This document shows, in pieces, positions 12,494 to 23,471 of a stretch of DNA of 64,000 bases. Numbering within the stretch: the stretch's first letter is position 1; each line of letters begins with the position of its first letter. Below the pieces are notes generated by a model that saw nothing but the letters and a program-made list of their open reading frames with translations, was not told the origin of the DNA and ran no database searches. The position numbers and the translations under genes were made by a program. The DNA lies in NCBI RefSeq assembly GCF_039555335.1, contig NC_092637.1, forward strand, positions 40,512,526 to 40,576,525. The letters run 5' to 3'. This DNA is from Amphiura filiformis (taxonomy: Eukaryota; Echinodermata; Ophiuroidea; Amphilepidida; Amphiuridae).

Positions 12494-15400
12494 AGCAAAT
12501 GCACACATAGGTCTGCTCATCGGGAATAATGTGCCACAAGTCTTCGAACCCTGGGAAGTGATACATAGCAGCAATGATGGTCCATATGCCTGCAGAACTT
12601 TGCTTGGCTGGACGGTGTATGGGATGAACAATAAATCATCGTCACCGCTTACCATAACAAGAACAAGAGTGGAAGAAACGCTCGACCACCAGCTGGTGAA
12701 GTTATTCAACCATGATTTCACAGAGCGCATCACTGAAGACCTACCAGAGAAGAGTTTGAATGACCAACAGTTTCTAGCTGATGTAAACAACACAACTAGA
12801 CTCATTGAAGGTCACTACCAGATAGGATTACCCCTCAAAGATCACAACAAGAAATTTCCCAACAATAGACAGCAAGCAGAAGTGAGAGCAGCGCATCTGA
12901 AGAAGAGGTTTTCCAAGAACCCTGAGTTTCATGCGGATTACAAGTCTGTAGTAAATGACATGATAAACAAGGAATACGCCCAGAAGGTGCCTGAAGAAGA
13001 AGAAATAGGTGAATCTGGCAGAACGTGGTACATTCCACATCATGGGGTGTACCACCCCAGAAAGAACAAATTGCGTGTTGTTTATGATTGTGCAGTCAAC
13101 TATATGGGACATTCACTCAACAAGGAGTTGTTACAAGGCCCCGATCTTACTAGTTCATTAGTAGGAGTGATGCTGCGATTTAGACAAGAATGCATTGCGG
13201 TGACAGCAGACATTGAAAGTATGTTTCACCAGGTTCAGGTACCGGAAAGTGATCGCAACTTACTGCGTTTCCTTTGGTGGCCGGAAGGAGAAGTAGATAA
13301 ACCCTTGCAGACTTATCGCATGAAGGTCCATTTATTTGGAGCCACCTCGTCGCCATCTTGTGCGAACTATGCTCTCGGAAGAACAGCAGAAGAAGCTGGA
13401 GTCAAGTACGACAAAGTAGTTGCAAGTTCTATGCTACATAATTTCTATGTAGATGACATGCTCAGATCAGTTAAATCTGAAGAGAAAGCTGTTGATCTTG
13501 TGAGTGATCTAAAGAAGGCTTGTAAAGACGGCGGGTTCAACTTGACTAAATGGACAAGCAACAGCCGCACAGTGCTTCAGTCTATACCTGAGGAAGATAG
13601 ATCCAAGGACATGGCACTCGTAGATTTGGACACTGAAAATCTACCCACAGAAAGAGTGCTAGGAATGTTGTGGTCCCCTGAAGCTGACAAATTTGGATAT
13701 CAAATAACAGTGAAAGACCGCCCACCTACTCGAAGAGGAATACTATCAGTGGTCAGTTCTGTGTACGACCCGCTGGGATTCATCAGTCCTGCAATCTTAC
13801 CAGCAAAGCAACTGATGCAAGAATTATGCAAGCTCAAGATTGGATGGGATGAAGAAATTCCTGGAGTACACCTCAGAATGTGGCAACAGTGGATAGCAGA
13901 GTTACCAAAGTTGGAACATCTAACAGTTGACAGATGTTATAAGCCACCACATTTTGGCAAGGTGAAGTCAACACAATTGCATCACTTCGCGGATGCCAGC
14001 TTGAAGGGCTATGGTACTGTGAGTTATTTGAGGTCTGAGAATGAAGATGGCGATATTCACTGTGCTTTAGTTATTGCCAAAGCAAGAGTTGCACCGGTGA
14101 AACAAGTAACAGTACCCAGGCTAGAACTCAATGCTTCAACAGTTGCAGTGAGAGTGAACACTATGATCCAGCATGAACTTGATATTCCAATCAACAAGAC
14201 AGTCTTCTGGACTGACAGTATGACAGTTTTGAGATACATCAACAATGAGGCTGCACGCTTCAAGACATTTGTAGCCAATAGACTTGGAGTGATCCATGAT
14301 GGCTCACATGCATCGCAGTGGAGGTATGTCCCGACTAAAGACAACCCTGCTGATGATAGTTCAAGAGGACTCTCAATTGACCAACTCCTCACAACTGATC
14401 GTTGGTTGAAAGGTCCTAAGTTTCTCTGGAGTGGAGAAGAAGAATGGCCAGCATGTCAAGATATTGGCCAGGGTGTTCAGGAAGATGATATGGAAGTGAA
14501 GAAGGTGAATGTGATGATGGTACAAGATGGCAAAGAGACAAAGAGTCAGAAGGAAGAGACTGTTGTGAACGTGAAGGATGATGATGAAGTGAAAGGTAAG
14601 AAGGTGAAGGATAGAGTTGAAGATGAAATGAATGGAGTGGAAATGCTGATGAAACACTTTTCATCATGGTACCGCCTGAAGAAAGCAATCGCTTGGATCC
14701 TGAAGGTGAAGAAACAACTCATTCAGAGGAGCAGAGAAAGAAAGAAAGCTCATTTGAGCACAAAGGACTCTAATGCCAGCCAACCATCAGACAAAGATCA
14801 GGAGCAGAAAACTCAAAGGGTTGTATCCAGCCACTCACAGTGTCTGACATGCAAGACGCTGAAAAGGCAGCTATTGGAATTGCACAGAGAAAAGCATTTC
14901 CACAAGAGATAGCGATCTTGAAAAGCAAGACTAGTAGTCCTGGTAGCAGAAGAGGTAAAGACGGTGTGAAGTTGAAGAAGATAAGTTCAATATCCAAGTT
15001 GAACCCTTTTGTGAAAGATGGCTTACTAAGAGTCGGTGGTCGTCTTGCCAGAGCTGCTATGCCAGAAGATGAGAAATTCCCTGTGATTTTGCCAAAGGAG
15101 AGCTGTATAACTGATCTGGTAATGCGTGAGATCCATGAAGTTACAGGACATGGAGGACGTAATCATATGCTGTCACGCTTACAAAGGAGGTTCTGGATAG
15201 TGAGCGCAAATTCAACTGCCAGAAGGATAATTGGAAGTTGTGTTACTTGCAGAAAACAGAGAGCAAAGGTCGCCGAACAACAAATGGCAGATCTTCCAAG
15301 ATCCAGAGTGAACCCAGAAGAAGCACCATTTACTAGAGTTGGTGTTGATTATTTCGGACCAGTAGAAGTAAAGAGAGGACGAAGTGTAGTCAAGAGATAC

Positions 15401-16265
15401 GGCATGGTCTTCACCTGCCTAGCTGTTAGAGCTATCCACATTGAAAAGGCTGACACACTTGAAACAGATTCTTGTATCTGTGCAATACGCCGCTTTATTG
15501 CAAGGAGAGGCCAAGTCAAGGAAGTATGGTCAGACAACGGCACAAATTTAGTAGGTGCTAAAAGGGAGCTACAAGAACAAATACGCAAGTGGAATCAAGC
15601 ACAGATTCACAGTGAGCTTCTACAAGATCATGTAGATTGGAGATTTAATCCACCCGCAGGGGTCTCACTTTGGAGGTGTTTGGGAGAGGATGATCAGGAC
15701 CATCAGAAAGGTGATGATGTCTGTGTCCAAGGAGCAGATGTTGACTGATGAAGCTCTGCAAACACTCTTTTGTGAAGCTGAAGCAGTAGTAAACAGCAGA
15801 CCCATTACTAAAGTCTCAAGTGATGCGGGAGATCTTGAAGCACTTACCCCCAATCACCTGCTTTTGCTTAAAGGCAAACCGACACTTCCACCAACTTGGA
15901 CAGAAAAAACAGATCAGTATGCCAAAAAGAGATGGCGACAAGTACAATACATGTCTGATTTGTTTTGGAAGCGTTGGACATCAGAATACCTTGTACAGCA
16001 GCAAGAGCGCCAGAAGTGGCTCTTTCCAAAGAGCAATCTTAAGGTCGGTGACATCGTACTAGTAGTAGATGGATCCAAACCTAGGAATATGTGGCCAATG
16101 GGAAAGGTGACAGCAACCAGACCAGACAAGAATGGATTTGTTAGACAGGTGGAAATTAAGACAAGATCTACAACATTAGTCAGACCAGTGGCTAAATTGT
16201 GCCTGTTACTTGAAGCAGAGTACCCAGAAACAAAGACGCTGCAAACAGCAAATGAAAGCAAATAA
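12494..16265 (+). mobile_element. pol region (RT, RNase H, integrase) of the BEL/Pao element
   Basis: Reverse transcriptase hallmarks in order: VYDCAVNY, TADIESMFHQV and FYVDDML, typical of the Pao/BEL lineage. An RNase H-like segment follows (FADASLKGYG, ELNASTVA, FWTDSMTVL). A lysine-rich linker leads to an integrase with HEVTGHGGRNHML, CVTCRKQR and VWSDNGTNL, and a C-terminal segment resembling the DUF5641 tail of these elements (GDIVLVVD, WPMGKV). The reading frame is broken in a few places. Confidence 0.88.
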
Positions 16266-18167
16266 GTGTCACAGCATGTTTGAGATGAAGTTGAGATGAT
16301 GAACTGAAAGAAAGTCTATGTGACAATTTTAATGTTACAATCTCAACTGTGACAAAACTCATGCACAAATGAAGTGAACACTATATGACAATTACCAATT
16401 ATGTGAGTGGAGCCAAATGTTAAATTGTGAAGTTTCTGCTCTAGCAGTGTGATTTTTTAGATAAGGCGAGCTGAGGCGCCTGGTAACCTCCTGGACAGGA
16501 TGTCCTTTGGGAAGCAAATGTCCCATAAACACTTGCAGTACTTCACACTTGGCAAAAGGCCGACTCACAGGAAGGAGAAATGAAATTCTCAAATTCTGAA
16601 GTTATCATCCAGCAGTTTGGATTCCAGTTAACCAGCAGTCATCGAGGTTCAACAGGCATCAATCACTCGTGTGCAGAAGCCCTAAGAGAAATCCAGAGAT
16701 TTCAACTGTAGCTCAACAGATAGCATGTGTGATCGACATCGAGGGTAGCAGTGACCAGCATGGCTAGATTGTGTCAGGAACTGAAATTTTCAGCGTTGGT
16801 AGTTACAACTGGATTCGAACCAAGATTTTCAACACAAGGACATAGCTGATTTATATTTGCAGAAGTGACTGCATGAAACTAAACGTGTAAAAAAGGATCA
16901 GCTATTATTATTTTAAGTGAAATGAAAAAGGCCCATTTTTTGTTGGCAAAATGTGCAAAGTTGGAAATTAAATGCAATAATTTATCATCATGGTTGTGCA
17001 CAGGTGATAATTCAAAGTTACCATGGTTGTGCACAGGTAATTTTGTTAGCATTGTATGCTTCATTGTGAAAAGGTGTCACTATGGTTGTGCACAGGTGAT
17101 ACACTAAGCATTTTACATGTATACGCTCCAAAATAGTTTCAAAATATATTATCATGGTTGTGCCCAGATAATGTGCTGTTCAGGATGTGACCAACATGGA
17201 AGCGCTGCAATCTATTAGTACCTGCATCACCACGAAGGAACATCAAGTGCCACATTTACCACGTGACCTGCCTTAGGATTTGAAATTTTACAATTTGGAG
17301 TGAGCAACCACTTTCACATGGAATCCAAAATTAATGTTTTGCAGTTTTGGGCCATTATTGGATAAATTCCAACACAATTTGCACATGCCAACTTTCCAAG
17401 TGGATAAATGACCATAGTTACTACATTGTAGTATTTGAGACCATAAGGCTGCTATGACTGTACCCAGGCAGTTCTATACATGTGTAAATTTGTTTAATTT
17501 CAAGTATAATTTGCAGTATTGATCAGGAGCTAAATTGATAAACAACATTAGTGTGTGCTATATTTCTTCACAAGTTCACATTTAAAGGAATTTTAGTTCA
17601 AGCTGTAAAAGTCAAGTTTGTTTCATTCAAACAGTCATATTGTGCTTTTATTAGCCTTTTCAGTCATCAATGTTGTTTTGAAAAAAAAAAATTGAGATGT
17701 TGCTCAGTATTTCAGAAACACACTTGTAGTCTCACACACAAAAAAGAAAGGTCAGTGAGATTTATCACTTAGTTTTGTTTTTATTTCACAGACAGTTCTG
17801 AGATAATTACATGTACGTTAAGTTACATGTTCAGTCATGATCAATATACTTTATTTGAAGCCAAATAAGCCAATTGGTACAAAGCTTGTGGATAATTTTC
17901 CAAACTTGATTGATTCAATATTATTGTTCAGGCTAATTTTGTAGTAATTAACATATTTTTGTCAAATTTCAAGTTGATTCATGGACACTTCTAGGTGAAT
18001 TGTCAGATTTGCTTTAGTTTTTTAGAGTTTTCAAAAGTAGAGTTGTTATCTAAAAATTGAGTTCATTATTGAGTTTCATGTGATAGATAGTAAATGCCCG
18101 AGTAAATGGCACTTTAGGTTTATTGTCAGGTAATTGTATGCAGGCAGCATAAATTAAGGCGCCGGAA
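16266..18167 (+). mobile_element. Long 3' non-coding region of the BEL/Pao element, with spaced 16-mers
   Basis: This 1.9-kb stretch between pol and the 3' LTR has no gene. ATGGTTGTGCACAGGT occurs near 16990, 17022 and 17082, with a variant near 17154 (ATGGTTGTGCCCAG). It could be a relic regulatory or packaging region; the function is unknown. No strong polypurine tract was identified; AAGGCGCCGGAA directly before the LTR is a weak candidate. Confidence 0.6.
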
Positions 18168-18630
18168 TGTTAGTGCCATTTCCTCAAGTGTTTCATAATT
18201 ATTGGATTGAGTAGATTAATTGATATTTTTAGGAATCCGATGGCATTGAGTCAGCCTTCCCACTGCAATCTGTGATGTACGCCCTCAGTGGTGGTGAGCA
18301 TACATGTTTTGGAGTGACATGGAGTGATATTTTTGTGTGCAATGGGGTTGCGGATTCCCTCGGAAGCCTAAAGTTTTTTGTACATCATCATATCGTTAAA
18401 TCAAGTTTAAAGTCGTCGTTTGAGTTACTTTTATATAAAGGAGCAAGAACATAGATCCAAGTTTCATCTGAGAGTGTTATTGGCGTCTGTGGTGAGTGTA
18501 TTACTCATAATTAAGGCTCAAATCAGGAAGGTAATTCATCGATATCAGTGACGAGTGGTGATCGTAACAAGCTTCGGTAGCCAGGAATTCGACAGCCATG
18601 GTATGGGACATCGTAGTTTTATCCCCAACA
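18168..18630 (+). repeat. 3' LTR of the BEL/Pao element
   Basis: 463 bp, matching the 5' LTR throughout by eye. It ends CCCCAACA and is followed at once by the CATGT target duplication. Confidence 0.93.
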
Positions 18631-18659
18631 CATGTCTTGATTCCGGGTCTTGATACTAG

Positions 18660-18885
18660 AGAGAGTATCAATTGTGTGGGGGCATAGATAGCTGTTACAT
18701 CAAGATTAGGGTTACCATTGAAAGTTGCAGTCATGATCCTGTTAGAAATCGAGTTCACACTTTGCAGACACTTATAAATGTATTTTGACGTCGATAGACC
18801 AAAGCCTCCATGTCTCTGGTATGTGGATGAGCTGTAAACTAACACTACAATGCTGGCTATAAGTGTTGGGACGGTTTTGATAGGG
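18660..18885 (-). pseudogene. LINE endonuclease fragment
   Basis: Read on the minus strand, the sequence gives YQRHGGFGLSTSKYI, then SISNRIMTATFNGNP and TAIYAPTQ. This is the order of the RTE-type apurinic endonuclease core (GG-G, RI, Y-PT). Only about 70 residues are present, with no catalytic SDH segment and no reverse transcriptase. It is a short truncated fragment that borders the site where the BEL/Pao element landed. Confidence 0.6.
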
Positions 18886-19446
18886 TTATGTAGTCTTAAA
18901 AGATAGAAAAATATATAAAAATATAAAAAATGTGATTCTCTCTACTATAAAACATAATCTTGAATTATTTTGTAAAAGTAAAATAAAAATCATGTATAAG
19001 AACCTTTTCATAATGGGACATATTGCACAGTTTGCTAGTTCAGTGGTTTAGAGAAAATAGCCAAATAGCATTCACAAGCCTTCACAATCAGCACAGTCAT
19101 ATGCAGTCTTTTCGCCCAAGATCGGAATTACCAGAGCATGAGCTTCTTTATTTAAAGAAGGTGGTTGATGTTTTTGTTGATACTGGGCCCCAGTATTAAC
19201 AAAAAACATTAAGGTCGCAGGGCCGGTAGGCTTCACGCCGGAGACTCCCATACGATGACTGAGTTCCAAGTGGGACCCCGATATAAGGACCCAGCAGGGC
19301 CGGCAAAAGAGCTAGAGTAACCTTAATGTAACATTGATCAGCAGTAACCTTAATGTAATTTGACACCACAGAATATATAAACCTTAGGGCGAAAATATTT
19401 TTCCCGCTATAGTCAATTTCCTTTTATAGTTCAGTTTTTACCCCGG
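18886..19446. other. Non-coding stretch
   Basis: AT-rich, then a GC-richer patch at about 19190-19310 (AGGGCCGGTAGGCTTCACG). Next comes a small direct repeat, GTAACCTTAATGTAA, at about 19318 and 19346. No gene or known RNA was recognised. Confidence 0.4.
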
Positions 19447-19456
19447 ATTTTAGTGA

Positions 19457-19513
<57 letters not shown>

Positions 19514-19514
19514 C
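19447..19514. repeat. (AAT)n microsatellite
   Basis: About 22 uninterrupted trinucleotide units. Confidence 0.97.
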
Positions 19515-19674
19515 GTATTAACACTTACCAAGGAAACAAACTAGTGAACAAACAAACAAAATAAAAACTTAACGAAACAAATTTCACGCCATTACGTGGC
19601 AACTATATTTCGTACAACACCTAGTACGTATTATATTATACGTAGTACATATTCCTCTATTTGAAGTTGAACAA

Positions 19675-19948
19675 GTAGAATTAATTCATATCTAAAACGG
19701 GAGACTAATTTTTGTTGTACACAATACAATGAGAGAATATTAAATATCTCACACTTGGTTTTTACTTTTGAACTAATTTATTATCTAAAACGGGATATTA
19801 ATTTTTGTTGTATACAATACGAGGAGAGAATATTAAATATCTTACACTTGGTTTCTAGTTTTGAACTAATTTATTATCTAAAACGGGAGATTAATTTTTG
19901 TTGTACACAATACGGGGAGAGAATATTAAATATCTTACACTTGGTTTG
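19675..19948. repeat. 93-bp minisatellite, array A (three units)
   Basis: TCTAAAACGG starts at 19691, 19784 and 19877, exactly 93 bp apart. Each unit then has TTGTTGTACACAATAC, GAGAGAATATTAAATAT and ACACTTGGTTT. The same family forms array B at 32365-32835. The open frame through the array is a consequence of the period being divisible by three and is not taken as a gene. Confidence 0.92.
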
Positions 19949-20328
19949 AGGTGATATTTCTTAAACTTCGTCAGCAATTGTCATTCTTCAGAACTGGAAT
20001 GCACTTGCAATGTACCCTTTTTTGTTTTTGGAGGAGCTTAAAATATGCCTATTAAACGTGGTACCTATTCGGAAAGTTTGAATGGCCCCAGGGGTTTAAT
20101 GTTATAAACTTACGGTACAAAAACAACTGGGCAGAATCCAAAGAACTCATGCTGTTTCTTTGTATACAGTAAGTTTATAACATTTGTCCTCAGGGGTCAT
20201 TCAAACTTTCTGAATGCGTACCACGTTTAAGGGCCATAATTTTTAAAGCTCCTCCCAATTTCAAAATTGCTACATTACAAGTGCATTTCAGTTCAGACCA
20301 ACACTTGGTATTTAGGTTCAGTAAATAT

Positions 20329-20989
20329 CCCAGCAAACACAAAACGTTTTCGACATCATTCGCAAAAGGTTATAAAAGGTTGTCAGAAAACGTTTAAATG
20401 TCGGGTTATATAAAGGGTACAAAAGTTTTCATAACATTAAAAAACATTTTTTGATAATCTACTACCCAGCAACACAAAATGTTTAACAAAAAACGTTTAA
20501 ATGGCGGGTCATATAAAGGTTATAAAAACGGTTTAATAGCATTCCAACAACATTTTTGAAAACTTGATATAAAACATTCTAAACAGAATGTTATTTTGAG
20601 GTTGAAAAAATATTTGCGAAAAATGTTTCCCCAAAACATTTCCAATACGTTTTTAAAATGTTGTCATAACCTTTATATAACCCGACATTTAAATGTTATT
20701 AAAACGTTTTGAAGCAAACATTTTAAGAACATTTCTGTGTTTGCTGGGTGCAATTATTTTCACATAATGTTATTTAAGTGTTGACAAAATATATGGCAAA
20801 AAATGTTTGCAAAAATAGTTTACAATAGCATTTTGAACACATTTTAAAAATATTGTTGTAGTGTGTTTTTATACAAAACGTTTTAAAAAACGTTTTCATG
20901 ACCTATATTATTAAAACGTTTTTACCTAAACCAAAAGCCAAGATATAACTAATATAAAACGTTTTTAAAACGTTTTTGTGTTTGCTGGG
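20329..20989. mobile_element. CCCAGCAAACAC-type MITE, inserted in the foldback element
   Basis: Ends are CCCAGCAAACACAAAACG and CGTTTTTGTGTTTGCTGGG, perfect over the last 15 bases, with AT on each side as a possible 2-bp target duplication. The inside is built from AAAACGTTTT and TAAAAGGTTATAAAA motifs. A second set of ends (CCCAGCAACAC at 20465, GTGTTTGCTGGG ending 20748) marks another copy of the same family inside this one. A degenerate piece of the family occurs at 30056-30242. Confidence 0.8.
20465..20748. mobile_element. Inner copy of the CCCAGCAAACAC-type MITE
   Basis: About 284 bp with its own inverted ends CCCAGCAACACA and TGTGTTTGCTGGG. It sits inside the larger copy, making a three-level nest (foldback, MITE, MITE). 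Confidence 0.7.
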
Positions 20990-21047
20990 ATCACCTCAAT
21001 CCTCAATCAATTTGTTAATATCCAAATAATGTTGCCCAAATTCAGAA

Positions 21048-23471
21048 ATTTTACCCCCTACAAAACTCAAATTTTTAGTCTCCATGGCTATTTACGTAAC
21101 CTGGAAATTAATTAACTTGGACTATGGGCCCTGTAGTTAGAAGACTTAGAATTTGTGACAAACGGTAAGGACATGTGACATGTACCCGTAAACACTTCCG
21201 AGCGCGTGTGCGTACCCATAAACATTCGCAAACGCATATGGTACCCATACAGAGTTGCGCGCTCGTTAGAACATGCAAACACTTGCGCGCGCCTGTATAG
21301 ACCTTTTTCCCTCTTTCCCATCATGCACTATTCCAGGGGGTATGAGTGTCGCAAAATACATCATCTCCCCGAGGGAGTACAGAGTTATGTTCATCACATT
21401 CTGGAATACGGACATTTCGACTGGTGCCTTCATCACAAAAAAGGAATCCCCGAAAATGATGATAATGGCGCCACGGTCACTAATACCTTTCGGGGCAAAA
21501 AACAACATTTCTATGCCTTATGGACATGGTGTATTCACCCAAAAAAGTTTCCTGTTATTGAAACCTAACTTTGCATACATTTTATAGACCTATGGCGAAA
21601 AACTGATGACGGGACACGCAGTGATATTTTACCGGCGTCCGTTTCACTTTTTTTTCGGAGTTGAAAATAAAACGAACACAAAATCTCTTACACAGATGTT
21701 CTGCATCGCTCCGTAACTGCATCACTCGTGTATTCAATAATTGCATAATTAGTAACATCGATGGCCTTTACGATAATCCGCATATATGGAATCAGTATGC
21801 CCATATTAAGACAAAATAATTGCAAAGGCCTGGCAAAGACCATCGGATGCACACGATCTATGAGGGTGTTGAACTACGTCATACCCCCTGGAATAGTGCA
21901 TTGTGGGATAGAGGGAAAAAGGTCTATACCCGCAAACACGTGCGCGGATGTATGCCTACCCGCAAACATTTGCACGCGTGCCTGCATACCCGCACATACT
22001 TGCAAGCTCGCTCGCGTGTACCCGCAAATACTTGCGAGTTTGTACGGTTGCGTACCCGCAAACACTTGCACGCACGCATGCGAACCCGCAAACCCTTGCA
22101 CGCGTGCATGCATACCCGTAAACGCTTGCGAGCGTACCCATTGACACTTGCGCTTACGTGCTTACTCATAAATACTTTCGCACATCATAGGCGAGCATGG
22201 ACACACATTAAAATGTAATTTACCATAACTTCACAAATGCATTATGGGGAATCTTTGAAATACGCATTAGGATTCCCCACAAAATGTATCATGGGAAGGC
22301 GTGATTTTCTGATATCTAAATAGTATTATAATAGGACTGTCATGCAATTCGTATTACTTCAACTTCCTACCTAAAAATCTGATTTGAGAGTAAATAATCA
22401 AGTCAGATTGCTTGTGGATATGGTAGTAGCAGGCCTCATATTTTTGCTTGTGTATTTATGGGTAGTGGCAGAGGCCGCTACTAGAGCTAATCAGAACTAC
22501 AATCAAAGAAATATTAATTTGTTTTTAAGTTGGCACACTTTGACAATATGTTGGAACTCTTCATTGCTGCTCTGAGAGTTCAGTGAAATTAGTATAACTA
22601 TGTTTGATGAGAAGTACAAACCTTCCCCCTTTTCCCTTCCCTCCCCCATTCCCCTTCAACCAATGTTGGGGGGGGGGGCTGGAGAGCCCAATGTCAAAAT
22701 TGCTTTCATCAACATTGAATTAGGGAGAGGGGCAGCGATTTATAGTTATTATGCCAGAGTGTGCCATAATTAAATTCGTTGATTGTAGCTATCACAACAA
22801 CTTATTTGGCAGATTTCCGACTTTAGATTTCCGGTCATTAGATTTGACTACTCCGTAATTGGAATTACTTACCAAGACCATTAACATGGTCAGCAGAATG
22901 GTGTAATATATTTCTGCATATTATCAAATTCTTTTACTTTACATCTACTGGGTTGAAGTGCTGAATCAATCTCTCCACATTCCAGGCATAAATAAAAAAA
23001 AACTCCCTCCACACACAACCAAAAGCTCTGAACAAGTCCAACATCAAGCAAACCAAAGTAATGTTCTCAACATCGTGCTACAAAATTCACCGACCAAGGT
23101 TATACCGCAAGGGTTTGTCATGCGCTTGATTTCAGAGGGGCGTAAGTTCATAACAGAAACAGCCTTGCTGAGAATGAAAAGGCATATCGGGATGCACTTA
23201 TAATTCGCTGTTGTAGTGTACGTTAGTAACCATTGGTTACTGCTCCAAGCCTGGGCTCATACACCTGTTCCAAATTTTGATATGCCATAGGCTTTGTGTT
23301 GTGATCATTTCGATCAGTGGTTCGTAACAAAGAAAGCGTGATCCAGTTGACCTAGCAACGGTCATATTCTAACATGCACTACGACAGAGAATAGATTAGA
23401 CAGAGTGCGAAGAGGCGTTCACTGCTAACGCCATACGGGTTACGTATTACGACATTGTGCGGTAGAACGTC
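21048..23471. repeat. 2.42-kb tandem duplication, unit 1
   Basis: The unit starts ATTTTACCCCCTACAAAA and ends TGCGGTAGAACGTC. It is repeated directly from 23472 with an offset of 2,424 bp. The copies differ by scattered substitutions and small indels, such as a 4-bp indel near 21782 and the length of a G run near 22670. The unit holds CpG-rich minisatellites, an inverted pair around 21296-21345 and 21879-21935, and AT-rich sequence. Open frames of 60-160 codons occur at matching places in both units, but most follow the minisatellite or lack an ATG, so no gene is called. Confidence 0.93.
21180..22175. repeat. CpG-rich 28-32-bp minisatellite inside unit 1
   Basis: Degenerate units of the form TACCCGCAAACACTTGC plus a GCGTGCATGC-like spacer. 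About four lie at 21180-21300 and about nine at 21935-22175. A 50-bp inverted pair (GACCTTTTTCCCTCT..., GCACTATTCCAGGGGGTATG) sits at 21296-21345 and, inverted, at 21879-21935, enclosing about 530 bp. The same arrangement recurs in unit 2 at 23604-24595. Confidence 0.8.

Larger units (their letters stand above)
8332..18630 (+). mobile_element. BEL/Pao LTR retroelement, internally broken
   Basis: A 10.3-kb element bounded by direct LTRs (8332-8794, 18168-18630) that start TGTTAG, end CCAACA and look identical by eye. It is flanked by a 5-bp duplication, CATGT, at 8327-8331 and 18631-18635; short TSDs of this size are typical of BEL/Pao. Parts in order: a coiled gag-like region; zinc knuckles of the C-x2-C type near 11.8-12.0 kb; an aspartic protease motif (DSGSD) near 12.2 kb; a reverse transcriptase with YVDD near 13.4 kb, followed by RNase H; and an integrase with an HHCC zinc finger and a DNGTN motif at 14.85-16.27 kb. 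No envelope gene was recognised. The coding part is broken: roughly four or five interruptions plus one separate insert. LTR identity points to a recent insertion. Confidence 0.93.
19949..21006. mobile_element. Foldback element (outer), split by a nested MITE
   Basis: The left arm (about 19949-20116) and right arm (about 20170-20328) are inverse complements over about 160 bp, sharing GAAATGCACTTG-like text, TTAAACGTGGTAC and AAAGTTTGAATG. The terminal GAGGTGAT of the left arm finds its partner ATCACCTC only at 20990, after a 661-bp element. Removing that element restores a continuous arm, so it was inserted later. The element is non-coding. Confidence 0.75.

Noticed and set aside
14373-14688. 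Histidine-rich minus-strand frames
   Set aside because: They are antisense to the lysine/glutamate-rich linker of the BEL pol region, a compositional shadow.
19190-19310. Possible structured RNA or rRNA fragment in a GC-richer patch
   Set aside because: No match to a known rRNA, 5S, snRNA or SINE box pattern could be recalled, and no clear long stem was seen.
21820-22218. Long frames rich in RTRKH/CLRV-type repeats on both strands, in both tandem units
   Set aside because: These are translations of the CpG-rich minisatellite. Overlapping frames on both strands are equally open, as expected for a repeat.
22384-22575. Hydrophobic 63-codon frame repeated at 24804-24995
   Set aside because: It sits in the tandem 2.42-kb units, starts with a non-ATG codon and has no splice or motif support. 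The repetition is due to the duplication.
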